From assembly GCA_005784505.1 (NCBI GenBank), contig VCAZ01000155.1, forward strand, positions 177,947 through 241,946: DNA of 64,000 nucleotides. The letters run 5' to 3'. Positions 48,789-59,300 of this stretch are shown in pieces. The translations under genes and the position numbers were made by a program. How positions within the stretch are numbered: position 1 is the first letter of the stretch; each line of letters begins with the position of its first letter. Under the pieces are notes generated by a model. It saw nothing but the letters and a program-made list of their open reading frames with translations, had not been told where the DNA came from and ran no database searches. This DNA is from Bagarius yarrelli (lineage: Eukaryota; Chordata; Actinopteri; Siluriformes; Sisoridae).

Positions 48789-49481
48789 CTGCATCTACCC
48801 TGAAGGTGTACGTGTCGGTCATGGCAGCCTAACACACTATTTGGAGTGGGCCCAATGTGGGGAGGGACCCACTGGTAGTTCGCTTCCTTCGTGGGGCAGG
48901 AAGGCTTAGACCTGAATGGCAACCCAGGTTCCTGTCTTGGGATCTGGCGTTAGTGCTCGAGAGACTCTGTGGCCCTCCGTTTAAATCATTTGAGGAGGTC
49001 TCGGTTGAATATTTGACCTTGAAGACAGTTTTCCTCCTGGCAATGTCCTCTCTGCCTAGAGTTGGGGATCTCCAGGCACTGTTAGCAGTGCCCTCTTGGC
49101 TGAAATTCTCTCCAGGCAGGGTGAAGGCGTTCTTTCACTACCGGCCCGGGTATGTACCCAAGATGCTGATGAGCAGGCCAGGCCTTGTAGAGCAGCAGGC
49201 GCTTTGTCCTCTCTCCTGGGATTTAGGCCAGGAGAGGGTAAACCTTCTCTGCCTGGTGCATGCGCTGATGGTGTATGTTCGTGTGACCCAGTGGAGAAAG
49301 ACTGATAGCTACCAAAAGAGGGCTCCCAGCGTGCAAGAAGAACCTTAGCAGATGGGTTGTTGAGACTATTGCTCTTACATACAAAGCCAGAGGCCTCCTG
49401 GTACCAGAGGCGATTATGCCAGATATATGCCAGTGGTGGGGTGGTCCTCCCACCATACCTTCACACGTTTTTTACCAGCTG
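48789..49481 (+). pseudogene. DIRS tyrosine recombinase fragment
   Basis: It starts ASTLKVYVSVMAA and then has one stop. An open frame from 48857 follows: GRDPLVVRFLRGAGRLRP, SWDLALVLERLCGPPFKSF, VEYLTLKTVFLLAMSS, RVGDLQALLAVPSW, KAFFHYRPGYVPKML, and LLCLVHALMVYV. After frameshifts come RWVVETIALTYKARGLL and finally GWSSHHTFTRF then YQL at 49447-49481. This is the catalytic and C-terminal order of fish DIRS recombinases, the enzymes that integrate circular DIRS DNA. The R-H-R-Y block with HSTRG, normally before GWSS, is missing, and an extra T precedes the terminal Tyr. Inactive. Confidence 0.85.
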
Positions 49482-49743
49482 GTTTTGTTAGCCACGCCCA
49501 GGGAGTTGTGAGCCTCCAGCGTGTAGTTGCCATTATTGTGGTGGGTGGGATTTTTGAAGATCAGGCAACCCTTGAGTGAATCCTGGTAAACCTCAGCCTC
49601 CATGCGGACGTAGTCGGTCTGCTGCAGCTCCACGTCTCGGAAGAAGAAGCGAACGGTGGGCAGCGGCTGGCCGCGGACAATGAAGAGCATGCAGGTGTCG
49701 TGCTGCTTCTCCGGGCTCTCAAAGTGTATGATGGTGGGAGGAA
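49481..49743 (-). pseudogene. Trk receptor (NTRK1-like) second Ig-domain exon fragment
   Basis: On the - strand an uninterrupted frame reads PPTIIHFESPEKQHDTCMLF, then IVRGQPLPTVRFFFRDVELQ, then a variable stretch, GCLIFKNPTHHNNGNYTLEA, and HNSLGVANKT. The GCL-x(3)-PTH-x-NNGNYTL-A-N-LG signature is that of the membrane-proximal, ligand-binding Ig domain of Trk receptors; the details look most like NTRK1 (inference). In vertebrate Trk genes this domain is on one exon of about 300 bp. Here the 3' end is cut off after NKT, and the expected acceptor AG is AA at 49745-49744 after a good pyrimidine tract. The usual Ig Trp is Phe (RFFF). No other Trk exons are nearby, so it is read as a displaced exon, not a resident gene. 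Confidence 0.75.
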
Positions 49744-49865
49744 TTGCAGAAAAGATGGACAGATGGACAGAAATTTTTAATACTACATCCAACGGCTTGT
49801 TACAAACAGACAGACAGACATTCCCTGTCCGGCATTTTATGACAGATGTGGCTTGTAAGGGGCTG
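49744..49865 (-). other. Intron-like flank of the Trk-like exon
   Basis: On the - strand a long pyrimidine-rich tract (CTGTCCATCTGTCCATCTTT) and a CTGT-repeat stretch run into the exon at the place a 3' splice site should be. This suggests that genomic DNA, not mRNA, was copied. Confidence 0.5.
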
Positions 49866-50061
49866 TGATCACCCCGGCAGCCAGTACTCAAGGGGCCTGG
49901 CGGCCAGTAGCGTATGCGAAGACTCTGGTATGAGTTGACTAGTTGCGTTGGAACAGAACCCTTACTCCAGTCAGTATATCGGGTTGTGGAGTTAAGATCA
50001 GGTAAGTAGTAGGTCTGATTGAGCCGCAATCACGCGAGAAGCGTGCTGACGCAGCTTTTTG

Positions 50062-50105
50062 TTCCCTCAGGAAACCGAGGTTACATACATAACCCTAGAG
50101 ACGTT
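50062..50105 (+). repeat. DIRS terminal repeat
   Basis: ttccctcaggaaaccgaggt then tacatacataaccctagaga cg; matches 14454-14490 at most positions. Confidence 0.75.
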
Positions 50106-50119
50106 CACAACTACAAGCA

Positions 50120-50445
50120 AACTTGTGAATGACTATGATAACCCACAACTGCATATGGTAGAAGAATAAGACTTTTATCTTGTTTTTATTAAATCAAACT
50201 TACCTTAAGCTTCCTTGATGATCTAGCTAAGGAGGAAGGTGATGGTGCTTCTTCTAAAGCTCATCTCCACATACTATCAGACAGGCAGCACAACACAACT
50301 TATTTACACCCTCATGGGAGGTTTGTGCCACAGCAGCAACCGAAAGCCTTGGCAACGGAAGCAAAATCCATGATTCATGAAAATGAATCATTGGAAAATC
50401 GTTAACAAAAAAATGAAGCATATTTGAAGAGCATGTTGCATTTTT
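50120..50445. repeat. Right arm of a widely spaced inverted repeat
   Basis: cttaccttaagcttccttga, tagctaaggaggaaggtgat, ctcatgggaggtttgtgcca and aaaatgaagcatatttgaag are inverted counterparts of blocks at 46795-47215. It lies immediately beyond the DIRS terminus. Unknown family. Confidence 0.6.
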
Positions 50446-50449
50446 GTGA

Positions 50450-51930
50450 CTGAGTTTATTTTTTCATTTTCAGAGAGGTTTTTTTCCTTTAAATGTGATA
50501 TTTTTTTAATCGTTTTTGAAAAGTTATTATATACTCATAAACCCTTTTCAGGAAAAAAAACAATTGCCACTTGTTGTTTATTGTTAGTGGTGCAAGGTGT
50601 TTGTGTTTGTGCATTTACACAAACACATTTTATGTGCTTTTTAGGTAAATCAATTTGTTTAGTGAGCAATGAGCTGCACTATATGGCCAAAATTATGTGA
50701 TCACCTGTCACATATACAGTATGTGGTTCCAGGGCTGCTAGGAAAGGAAAAGTAAAGATGATTCTAAGGGCCCACGCACAGATCTGTTTTATTAGTCGTA
50801 ACAGTGCAGAATGGGTGTTGTAGGGCGCCGAACCTCATAGGGCTAAATTGCTAGCGGTGCCCCTGTGTGGTTCTTCTATTACTACTGCCACAAATGTAAG
50901 AGCACACAACTATAAACAATGTCTTTGAGGTAGCAATGAGATTTCCATTTGTTGAGAGTAAGGGATTGAAACATTTTCCAACTTGGCAATGTCACTGTGC
51001 AGGAAGAGAAATCCTGTTTTGCCAAAAATTTTGAAGAATGCCCTGCTCTGCACCCAGTTCTGATCTTAAACTCACTGAATAACTTTAAGATATGTTGGAA
51101 CGGAATAACTTCTAGTAATGGTAAGTCTGTTTTTTTCTGCGAACTGGTTATTTTGGATTTTTTAAATAAACCAGTTTCTGACGTCTTTTGCGACAATCCA
51201 AATTTACCAAGTCTATCATCCCAGACCGAGATGAAAATACACTGAAGACATTTAAATATACATGGTCAGTAATCATAACTCAAGTCAGTTAAAACATCAT
51301 TATCACAATCTGATAAGTCAGGATCAGTTACAGGCAGTGACTTGCAAACAAGCTTGTTTTCAAGAAAAAAATAGTTTTATAGTATTTTTTATTAAATAAA
51401 GTTGCATTTTGCGAATCAGTTGTCTGAAACACAGATGGTGCTGTGTCAGTCAGTCATAGTAGGCAGTCATGTACTGTTTGTTTGATACCTTCACACTGAA
51501 TCACGCATTCGCATCATCTTATTTTTTTTTTATTTGGACGTGTCCAAAAAAAACGTTAAGTATATTGTGATCCTAACACAGATGCAGCTGACTCTTAACT
51601 TGAGAACGAGAATCGCTGTAGTAGTGGGTGTGTAGTGTTTGTTAGTGTCTGGCACACTGCACTCAGTCTATCAGCTGCGCTGTTCTCGTCCTCGTCAGTT
51701 CTCTTTTTTACAGCAGTTCAGCCAGTATACTGTTGGAGTAAATGAATCACAAGACTTGATGCTATTAGTAGTTGGCCTAACTTACCATGTAATCAGATAG
51801 TAATGAGGATATATAGTTACAAGTGGTCTTTATTGCTATTGTACTGAAATAGTAGGCAATTTTAATTTGCAATAATAAAAAACACAAAAACCAATGATTT
51901 AACAAGACAAATCTAAAAATGAAAAACAGG
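50450..51930. other. Intron sequence with a DNA-transposon terminal scrap
   Basis: At 50676-50725 gcactatatggccaaaatta then tgtgatcacctgtcac resembles the end (CACTATATGGCCAAAAGTAT) of a common fish Tc1/mariner-type repeat. Only about 50 bp is recognisable. The rest is unassigned; paired frames on both strands at 50882-51245 have no domain. Confidence 0.5.
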
Positions 51931-51944
51931 GGGGAAGCAAGTCA

Positions 51945-52480
51945 AGAAGCTTTTCTTGTCATCTCAAACATATATAGCAGATGCAGTACACAGTGAAATG
52001 AAAGACGCAGTGAAATGAAAACGTTTCTCCGGGGCCATGGTGCTAAATAAAACTTCACAAAACTGCACAAAACCACAAAGAGCTACTTAAAAAAAGAACA
52101 ACACAAAGCTGAGGACTGGAGAATAAACTGTGCAACCTTGTGCAAACAGTGCAAGACAATTCAGCGCAAATAAACAATACAAACAACACTCCATACAGTA
52201 CAAATAGACAAAACAAATAAAAACCCACTGTACAGATACATAAAATAGCACCGACCAGAGTATGAGCTATTTTGTGAAAATAGAGTAGAAATTGTGTAAA
52301 TAAAGTAATAGCAGCATTTAGATTTTTTTTAAAACAGCATTAAAGTGTCCATACATAAACAGACTTTTTTTTGTGTGTTTATGTGGTGCTGAAAAACATC
52401 GATTGTATTGAATGAGTCTGTGTTTGTGTGTGAATGTATATCAGTTTGAGGACAGTTCAGTTCGAAGTGTTGAAAAGCCT
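51945..52480 (-). repeat. LINE 3' tail (L2/Rex-like), second copy
   Basis: It shares with 47280-47815, in order: caagaagcttttcttgtcat, atatatagcagatgcagtac, acacagtgaaatgaaa, ggtgctaaataaaact, gtgcaaacagtgcaaga and gttcagttcgaagtgttga. Within it the phrase cagtgaaatgaaa is locally duplicated (51989-52020). Confidence 0.65.
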
Positions 52481-52614
52481 ATAAAAATATAATTGCATAT
52501 AATTGGCTTTTAAGCACCCACTGTATATATGCTACCCACATAGGGTATTATCCAATAGGAAGCATTATTCCTAGTCGATTCAATCATGGTAAAAGTACAT
52601 TCCGAGTATGTTTA

Positions 52615-52798
52615 CATTTACATTTCTGACATTTGGCACAGACAATTATTTTGAGCAACATTTATCTTATTATTTTTCAGTTAAGTGCCTTGCTGAAGGT
52701 TCCATAGGTGGCAACTAGACTGAGACTTAACTAGAAGTTAATCAAACGACATTGTTTGATCCGCAGTTCAACACCCTAACCATAGAGCTACCACTAAT
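52615..52798 (-). repeat. Diverged tRNA-derived SINE
   Basis: On the - strand it begins agtggtagctctatggttag then ggtgttgaactgc, an A-box and body arrangement like SINE family A. It ends with a tail whose + strand form is catttacatttctgacattt. Strongly mutated. Confidence 0.6.
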
Positions 52799-52804
52799 CT
52801 AATT

Positions 52805-53995
52805 TTTTTGTGTGTTTTTATCATTCAACAAGCTCATATGATCCTAAATGTAATAATTAATAATGCATTTTACTGTCCCAATCGTTTTTAACAGACAGCT
52901 GTGTCAATATTAAAATGTAGTAAAGGTACCAATGCTGTTAATATGAAATTAAACACAAATAGGTGTCTAATATACGATATGGCATAGAGCAAAACAAACC
53001 CATGTGTACAGTGCTTTAATATTTTTGGATTAATAAATGTATAAATATACAGTGTGTATAAAAGATCTACAATCCACTGTGAATTTTGCCACATTTATTT
53101 GAAGTAACCTCTTTTTTAAATCTATAATTAATACACAGATAATAGTCATTATGATGACAGGCTATCATTGTTCATTATTTTATCATAGTAACAGTAATAC
53201 AGTATTAATACATGAATACAAGATTTATTGGAGGTTTATTGCAAAATGGACTGGACAAAATAAATAAATCTCTAAATATCTAAATATCTTTTTTTCCAAT
53301 ATCTTCCTATCATTTTATAGTATGCTTGGAAGCTAAGAGTAAGTGAAATTTATTACATGGCAACTAAGATGATTCTTCTTATAACTGTGGTGCTAGAAAC
53401 ATTTTTAAAGAATTTTTTACATAATAGGTGTTTTTTTAGTTAACACAAAATTTGGCAAGTATAAATTACACTCTGTGACCAATCAGCAGGCGTTGTCAGC
53501 ACCTACAGCCTTAGCTTGTTAGGTATAAAACAGTTACAGTTTTGCAAGTCAATAATAATTTACTTCTTTGTGGATTTTTATGACTTTTGTCATACCAACA
53601 TCCCGCACACACTGCCTATAAATTTTCACAAATCGTTAACGACTATGGGTTTATTCCTGCCTGGCTTCTTCACAGCCTTTTTGCAACCCCAGCAGTCAAG
53701 CCTATAATGTCAATCATATTCTGTCAGTTTCTGGCAGCCCCCTAGGGAGACCTCAATGCAAAGACTTCTGCTTTTGGAGATATCATATTTCAAGTTTTTA
53801 AGATCCTCTATGGATCTTAATGTAGGGACCTGTTGATGTAGCATTTTGGAAAGAAATTAAAGGTAAATAACATGAAATAAATGTACCGGAACCGGAATTT
53901 CAGAAAAATTTGAATAAAAATAATTTAAACTGAAAGATTTTTTTAAAATCACATGCCAATATTTTATTTACAATAGAACAAAAATTAAATAAAAA
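52805..53995. other. Intron sequence, no feature recognised
   Basis: AT-rich, non-coding. Confidence 0.6.
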
Positions 53996-53999
53996 ACTT

Positions 54000-54775
54000 T
54001 TTTGCTTATGTTTTTGTTCATGTTTCATATCATTTTATGTTTATCATGTTTCTGCTCACATTCTGTTTATGTTTCATGATTAATGTTTATTTTATGTTTA
54101 TGTTTTATATAGTTCTTGTTTTATGTTTTGAGCTCATGTTTGTGTTTATTGTTCATGCTTTTATTTATTTCCTGTCTTGTTTCCTGTCACAGAATCCCCC
54201 TGTGTGTCATGTTCGTAATGGTTGGTTTGGTCATGTGTTCAGGTGTCTCTCGTTTAGTTATGTGTTCCCTCTTAGTCTTGTGTGTATACATAGCCCTTGT
54301 GTTTCCCATTGTGCTTGTCTTAAATTTCGATTTGTCCCTGTACCGCTGTTGTTAGCCTGTTTACGTCATGAAAGTCAAGTCACTTTAAGAATAGTAGAAT
54401 TGAGTTCATGTTTTGCCAATGGTTTATATAGTGTTCAAACTAAGCTTAGTTAAGGTAAGCTATGCTAAGTTAAGTCAAGTCAGGTCAAGTCTAGTTTGTT
54501 TGTTGTTTCGCCAAGAGTTCTCTACTGTAATTAAACTGCACCTTTGGGTTCTCAACTACATTTACAGCATTTGGCAGACGCCCTTATCCAGAGCGACTTA
54601 CAATATCCCTTGTTATACAACTGAGCAATTGGGGGTTAAGGGCCTTGCACAGTGGTTGCTTGGTGGAGCTGGGAATCGAACCCACAACCTTCGGGTTGGT
54701 AATCCAACACCTTAACCTTGAGCCACCACTTCCAACTAATTACCTCAGTGAAATTCGTTACACTTTTATCTAGTA
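54000..54775 (+). repeat. LTR-like repeat with a SINE inserted
   Basis: The 5' part is a degenerate TTCATGTTTATG array like 9140-9470. It is followed by about 250 bp of unique LTR-like sequence, the TAAGTTAAGTCAAGTCAGGTC box, TTTCGCCAAGAG, attaaactgcacctttgggt, and, after the SINE, cagtgaaattcgttaca. Order and content match 9140-9710. Frames along it are by-products of composition. Confidence 0.65.
54559..54732 (-). repeat. tRNA-derived SINE (family A) with target duplication
   Basis: On the - strand: GAAGTGGTGGCTCAAGGTTA with the A-box, GGGTTCGATTCCCAG (B-box), GCAAGGCCCTTAACCCCCAA, and a tail CTCTGGATAAGGGCGTCTGC. It is flanked by caacta (54553-54558 and 54733-54738). The SINE splits the LTR-like repeat, so it came later. 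This is the most intact family A copy in the window. Confidence 0.92.
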
Positions 54776-54879
54776 ATGAGCTAATTTTAAATTTGATGTC
54801 TGTTACAGGTTGGCACAGGGGCAATTTTTAAAAGATCCAGCAACTAGAAAATTTAGTAACTAATTAATTCATTGACATC

Positions 54880-55565
54880 AAGTCTGTAACAAGGCTTTGC
54901 AAATCTCATCATCTACCGTGCATAAAATTATCAAAAGAATCAGAGAAACTGGAAAAATATCTGTGCATAAGGAACAAGGCCAAAGACCTTTGTTGGACGC
55001 CTGTGCTCTTCAGGCTCTGAGACAACACAGATTGAAATTTGAAAAATTGATTGAAATTACTAAACGGGCTCAGGAATACCATGCCATCCGCAAATGGCAA
55101 ATAAAGCTCTAGATGGAGGTTCATATGTGAACATGGACTAGAAGTGCCACCGTGTCCAGTGGGCCAAAAGTCATTTAAAATGAATTGATTCATTCTTGTA
55201 TATAAAGGTTTAAGAGCAATATATATGCTCCCCTTCAGATGACACCTATTTCAGGGAAGCTCTTGTGTATTTCAACAGAACAATGCAAAACCACATACTA
55301 CTGTTCTTACAACAGCATGGCTTCATAGTAAAAGAGTCCGGGTGCATCAAGTGAAAAATACAACAAAGACGACCACAAACTCTTTAGCAGCTCTTTAGCA
55401 GCCGTCCCAACTATTTTGAGACCTTTGAAATGAGCTCATTTATTGGATAAAAGTGTAAAATTTCTCATTTCTGTTGTGAATAAAATATTTATATGGTTTG
55501 AAAGTCTTTAGTGTTCATTTTATTTTAAGTTTAAAAAAAACATCCCAAACTTTTCCACAAATGTG
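54880..55565 (+). mobile_element. Tc1-like transposon relic
   Basis: Coding remnant: QISSSTVHKIIKRIRETGKI (54897 on), a Tc1-type helix-turn-helix, and then, in other frames, VFQQNNAKPHTTTVLTTAW near 55275-55325, equivalent to the QDNARPHTA block with the second catalytic Asp replaced by Asn. It ends near aaacatcccaaacttttcca, a terminal motif of a known fish family. Heavily decayed. Confidence 0.7.
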
Positions 55566-55634
55566 TTTGTATGTGGAGAAATGGCCAAATCGCATAGAAA
55601 AAAAAAACAGTTTTGATATAACCATGTTAATAAC

Positions 55635-56335
55635 TGTGTTTGTTTGGACATGGCTCTAGAACACTTTTCTCTTGTGATAATTTTAGCCTACGGATCTTCA
55701 GACACTACATGGAATGTTTGTTAGACATCTTTGCTCTTCAGGAGTACTTTGAACATACTAACTGGCCAACGTTCAGGGATGCTGCAACCAATGGCAACTT
55801 TATGAATACATGTATTAGTTATCAGCTACATTGCAAGTGCATAGATAATAAAGACTGTCCATCCCCACAAGCCCTAACTAGACTGCATAAGTACATGCAC
55901 TATGAAAATCCAGAGCCTCCATTTTCAGAGCAGGTAACAAGGTGGGCCTAAAGACAGCACTAGGCACTAAACAACATGGCAGCAAAGAAAACAACCTTTC
56001 CCTGAATGTGGACAAACACCAGCTTTATTACCAAAAATAAGCCCAGCAAATCTCTACTTTCTGTGAAGGCTAAGGAAAGCCCATCTTTCCCATCCTTACC
56101 ACATTCTTCATAGAGATTATTTTTACACTTACACTACACTCTGAATCCACATAGCCAACGGTATTGTGGATGACACACTCCACACTCATCACACACACAA
56201 ACACTCTTCACAATTTTGCCCTCTAGATAAAGGTACCGAAACAATATTTGCAACACTTTCTCTTTTCAGCACTGTTGTTTGTCTTGCACACATACACTCT
56301 ATGTAGATTGTAGTCTGGTTTAATATACTCTGTAT
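55635..56335 (+). pseudogene. L2/Rex/CR1-like LINE relic
   Basis: The open stretch 55640-55951 includes TNWPTFRDAATNGNF and SYQLHCKCIDNKDC, matching the DW-x-F-x-AA...Y-x-KCIDD linker between endonuclease and RT of fish LINEs. The sequence then jumps to NLSLNVDKHQ (about 55997, + frame) and the RT C-terminus: FL-RLRKAHLSHPY at 56065-56100 and THTQTLFTILPSR-RYRN near 56195-56245. It ends in a typical tail at ttgtttgtcttgcacacata. Much of the RT palm is deleted. Confidence 0.75.
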
Positions 56336-56339
56336 TTAC

Positions 56340-59300
56340 TCATTTATCATATGTTCCCACATGTTCTGGAAAAGCATGTTTACTGCACCAGTTGTAAATA
56401 TTAAAATGACAAGCTTTTTGGCTTGGCTTGACTTAAAGAAGAGTTCTGAGAGTAAAGACATGAGAGAGTAATGTCTCTCTAAGCCTCGGCTACTGCCATA
56501 TTTTGTATGGTTTGATTTACTGCATAAAATGCCTTTGGAAAGAACAACAGAAACATCAACTGCACTACAGACCTCCATAATTGACATCAATGTCTGATAT
56601 CACTAACTTTCTTGTGGCAAATCCCAAAGTCACACTTCAACTTCTAATGAAAAGCCTTCCAGAAAATATGGAGATTATTATAGGAAGGAGTACATATGCT
56701 GCTCATTTCATTGTTAGTGCTGTGTGGTGCATTGTGACACACAAAAGAGTTGTGTAAATGTGTTTTACCCTGACTTGCAGAGATCATAAGTTCAAACCCT
56801 AATGACTTGCAGCCCTTATGGCTGAGAGTGAAAAATATAACATTGGCTATACTACATAGAAATGACAAACTACCTTTGTCTGTGAATTAAAGTAATGGTA
56901 AACCTGATATTAATTTTAGTTGGTTATCACAATTGTAGACAAACTAGTCATGTTTATGACATGTAGTCTAGTTGTTCAAATGCATACCTCAATGGAGCCA
57001 AATACTATATAGTCAAATGCTATAGCTATATATAAATCAAAATTTAAAAAACAAAATGAACATGGAGTCAGGATAATAAAACATTTTCTTTTTATGTGGT
57101 AAATGCAGTATTAGACTTATTTACATACTATGTACTGTGCTTAGAGAAGCTTGAGGAAAAAAAGCAAATAAATAGCAAAAATTTGAGAGATTGGATGGTA
57201 TAAGTTCTCGAAGGCACTGTGGGAAGTTGCGACTTCTTATTAGATACTGTTGAATGCTGTATATTTTTGTCTGTTTACAATAGGCAACTGGAACATGTTA
57301 AAGGTGATTTGATGTGTCAGTAAAACAAATACATAATAATCACAAAGTCCTGTAACATTTGCGTATTTGTAAGCATGTCTTAGCATATTCTGTAAATAAT
57401 ATATTTTAAAACTTGTATGGTCCTATAAAATTATCATATAGTTTACCATAAACTATAAACTATTTTCTCTCAACAAATACACAGACATAAAGATTTGATG
57501 ACACTAGTTTAGGGGTAGGATTAAGGGATCTAAAATATGTTCATGGATTATAAGATTCTACAGGAACTTTATAAGCATTAAGAAGTACCAATAAACAGCC
57601 AATATGCTATTAATTTAAATGATGGTAAGCAACTATTTAAGTTAAGGATCTCTAAACTAAAACGTTATTTAAATTTTTAATTTTAATCTATTTATGAACA
57701 AAATGTCTTCTAGCCCCTGCTAGATATGAAACAGACCAGCATATTAGAGCAGACACAAGTCCCCCACACAAGTTTATAGCTCCTAAAAAAAGAACCGTGG
57801 TTGTTCAATTTGAGGCAATGATACTGCCATACATCATGCTTATGATTTTGTACCAGAATAAACTATTGCTTCAAGCTAAGAGTTCTTCTAAGAACACATT
57901 TTTACTATTAGTTTTTAACTAAAAATGTGCACAGTATACTTCTAAGATTATTTTAAGACTCATTTTTCCTAGCTACTAACTTCATTTCTAGGACTACCTT
58001 CTAGTATTCCTTTATGAAGAAATAAAATTTGGGGCCTATTATAAGTTTAGGTTGTACAATAAGAGCAGTGTTAGTAGTTATTATTAATGGGTATTTAGGC
58101 ATGATTTAGTAGTGTGTAGAAAAAGAGTAGCAAAAGCTGGCTCGCAGCAATTTGATAGAAAAGCCGTGCAACCTATCTTCCACCCTTCAAAAAAACATTT
58201 TTGGCAATTGGTATGATAATGTAGTTCTCATACAGACCAGGTCAATCAATAAGTTATACTTTTATAACTCGGATTTAAGGACTAATCAATTACAGTACAA
58301 TCCTGGCTGATTGACTCATAACCATTTCCTGCACTCTGCATCTGGCTGGCTTTGTTTATTTTATCTCTAAAATAAAACATGATATAATGTAAAAAGGGAA
58401 TACAAAGTGACACTTCAAGTAACTACAGCTGCTGTAGCTGACTTTAGCCATCGAGAGCGCTGTATCATAGTAATGGCTCTACTGAAGTGGACAATCAAAT
58501 TGAACAATTTCAGCCAGTGAAACACCTGAACCAAAGGCAAAACTTTAACTAAAATAAATTTAATTCTGCTATTTAATACATTCATCATTTGTATTTATTT
58601 TATTTATTTATATAATCTGATTGTTAAACTTTTCTTTAAAACTTTTAGTTTCAAGAGCACTTTTTCAGTTATACATGCAGTTTAAAACATATTTGCTCAA
58701 GTGTCTCTGTTAATCAAGAATAAAAACCACCTCCTAAGTAGTCAGTTTAGTAGAAGGAGTAAAAGTCACAATCAACAAATAATAATAAATCCAACATGGC
58801 TGCTGTAGATGCTGTTGAAGATCTGTTGTAGGTGATGACACTCTGCTACGCAATAACTTATCTTTTATTATAGCAGAGATCACAGTTTAGAATTAATCTG
58901 AATTCAAGGTGAGCTTCAAATATTATCCGTGAGTCAATGCCAGAATCTGCCATTAACAATTTAGGAATCAATACAGATAAATCTTTTTGGATAAAGTTTT
59001 CACAGTAAATTTTTGCACAGAATCATCAATCTGTCTGTACCACTTAATCCGGGCATATTATTATAATCCGGTTTTTCTGACTCGGACAGTTTCAGATGTC
59101 CATAACGGACCACAATTTATGACATTTATCCATGTAATGAGCTGATACAGTCAGATTAAAATCAGTGTTGTAGAGCTTTATTAAATAATCAAATAATAAT
59201 CAATAATTCCAATCGTAGGAATCTACATACAGTAGTTTATTCACAATAATCCAAATCGAAATATAGATGTTAACAAGTAGAGAGTTGAAATCCAGAGATC

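Larger units (their letters stand above)
48789..50105 (+). mobile_element. DIRS element relic containing a Trk-like exon
   Basis: It consists of a recombinase segment (48789-49480), a foreign antisense segment with Trk-receptor similarity (about 49481-49743, plus intron-like flank to about 49865), and a segment ending in the DIRS terminal motif gttccctcaggaaaccgagg then ttacatac (50061-50088) and agagacgttc. The terminal motif matches 14454-14490, which ends a gag-bearing DIRS copy. The 5' two thirds of the element (gag, RT, RNase H) is absent. Confidence 0.65.

Noticed and set aside
49472..50029. A 185-codon - strand frame as a genuine gene
   Set aside because: Only about 88 codons have Trk similarity; the rest reads through intron-like and DIRS-terminal sequence. 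No start, no other Trk exons and a broken acceptor.
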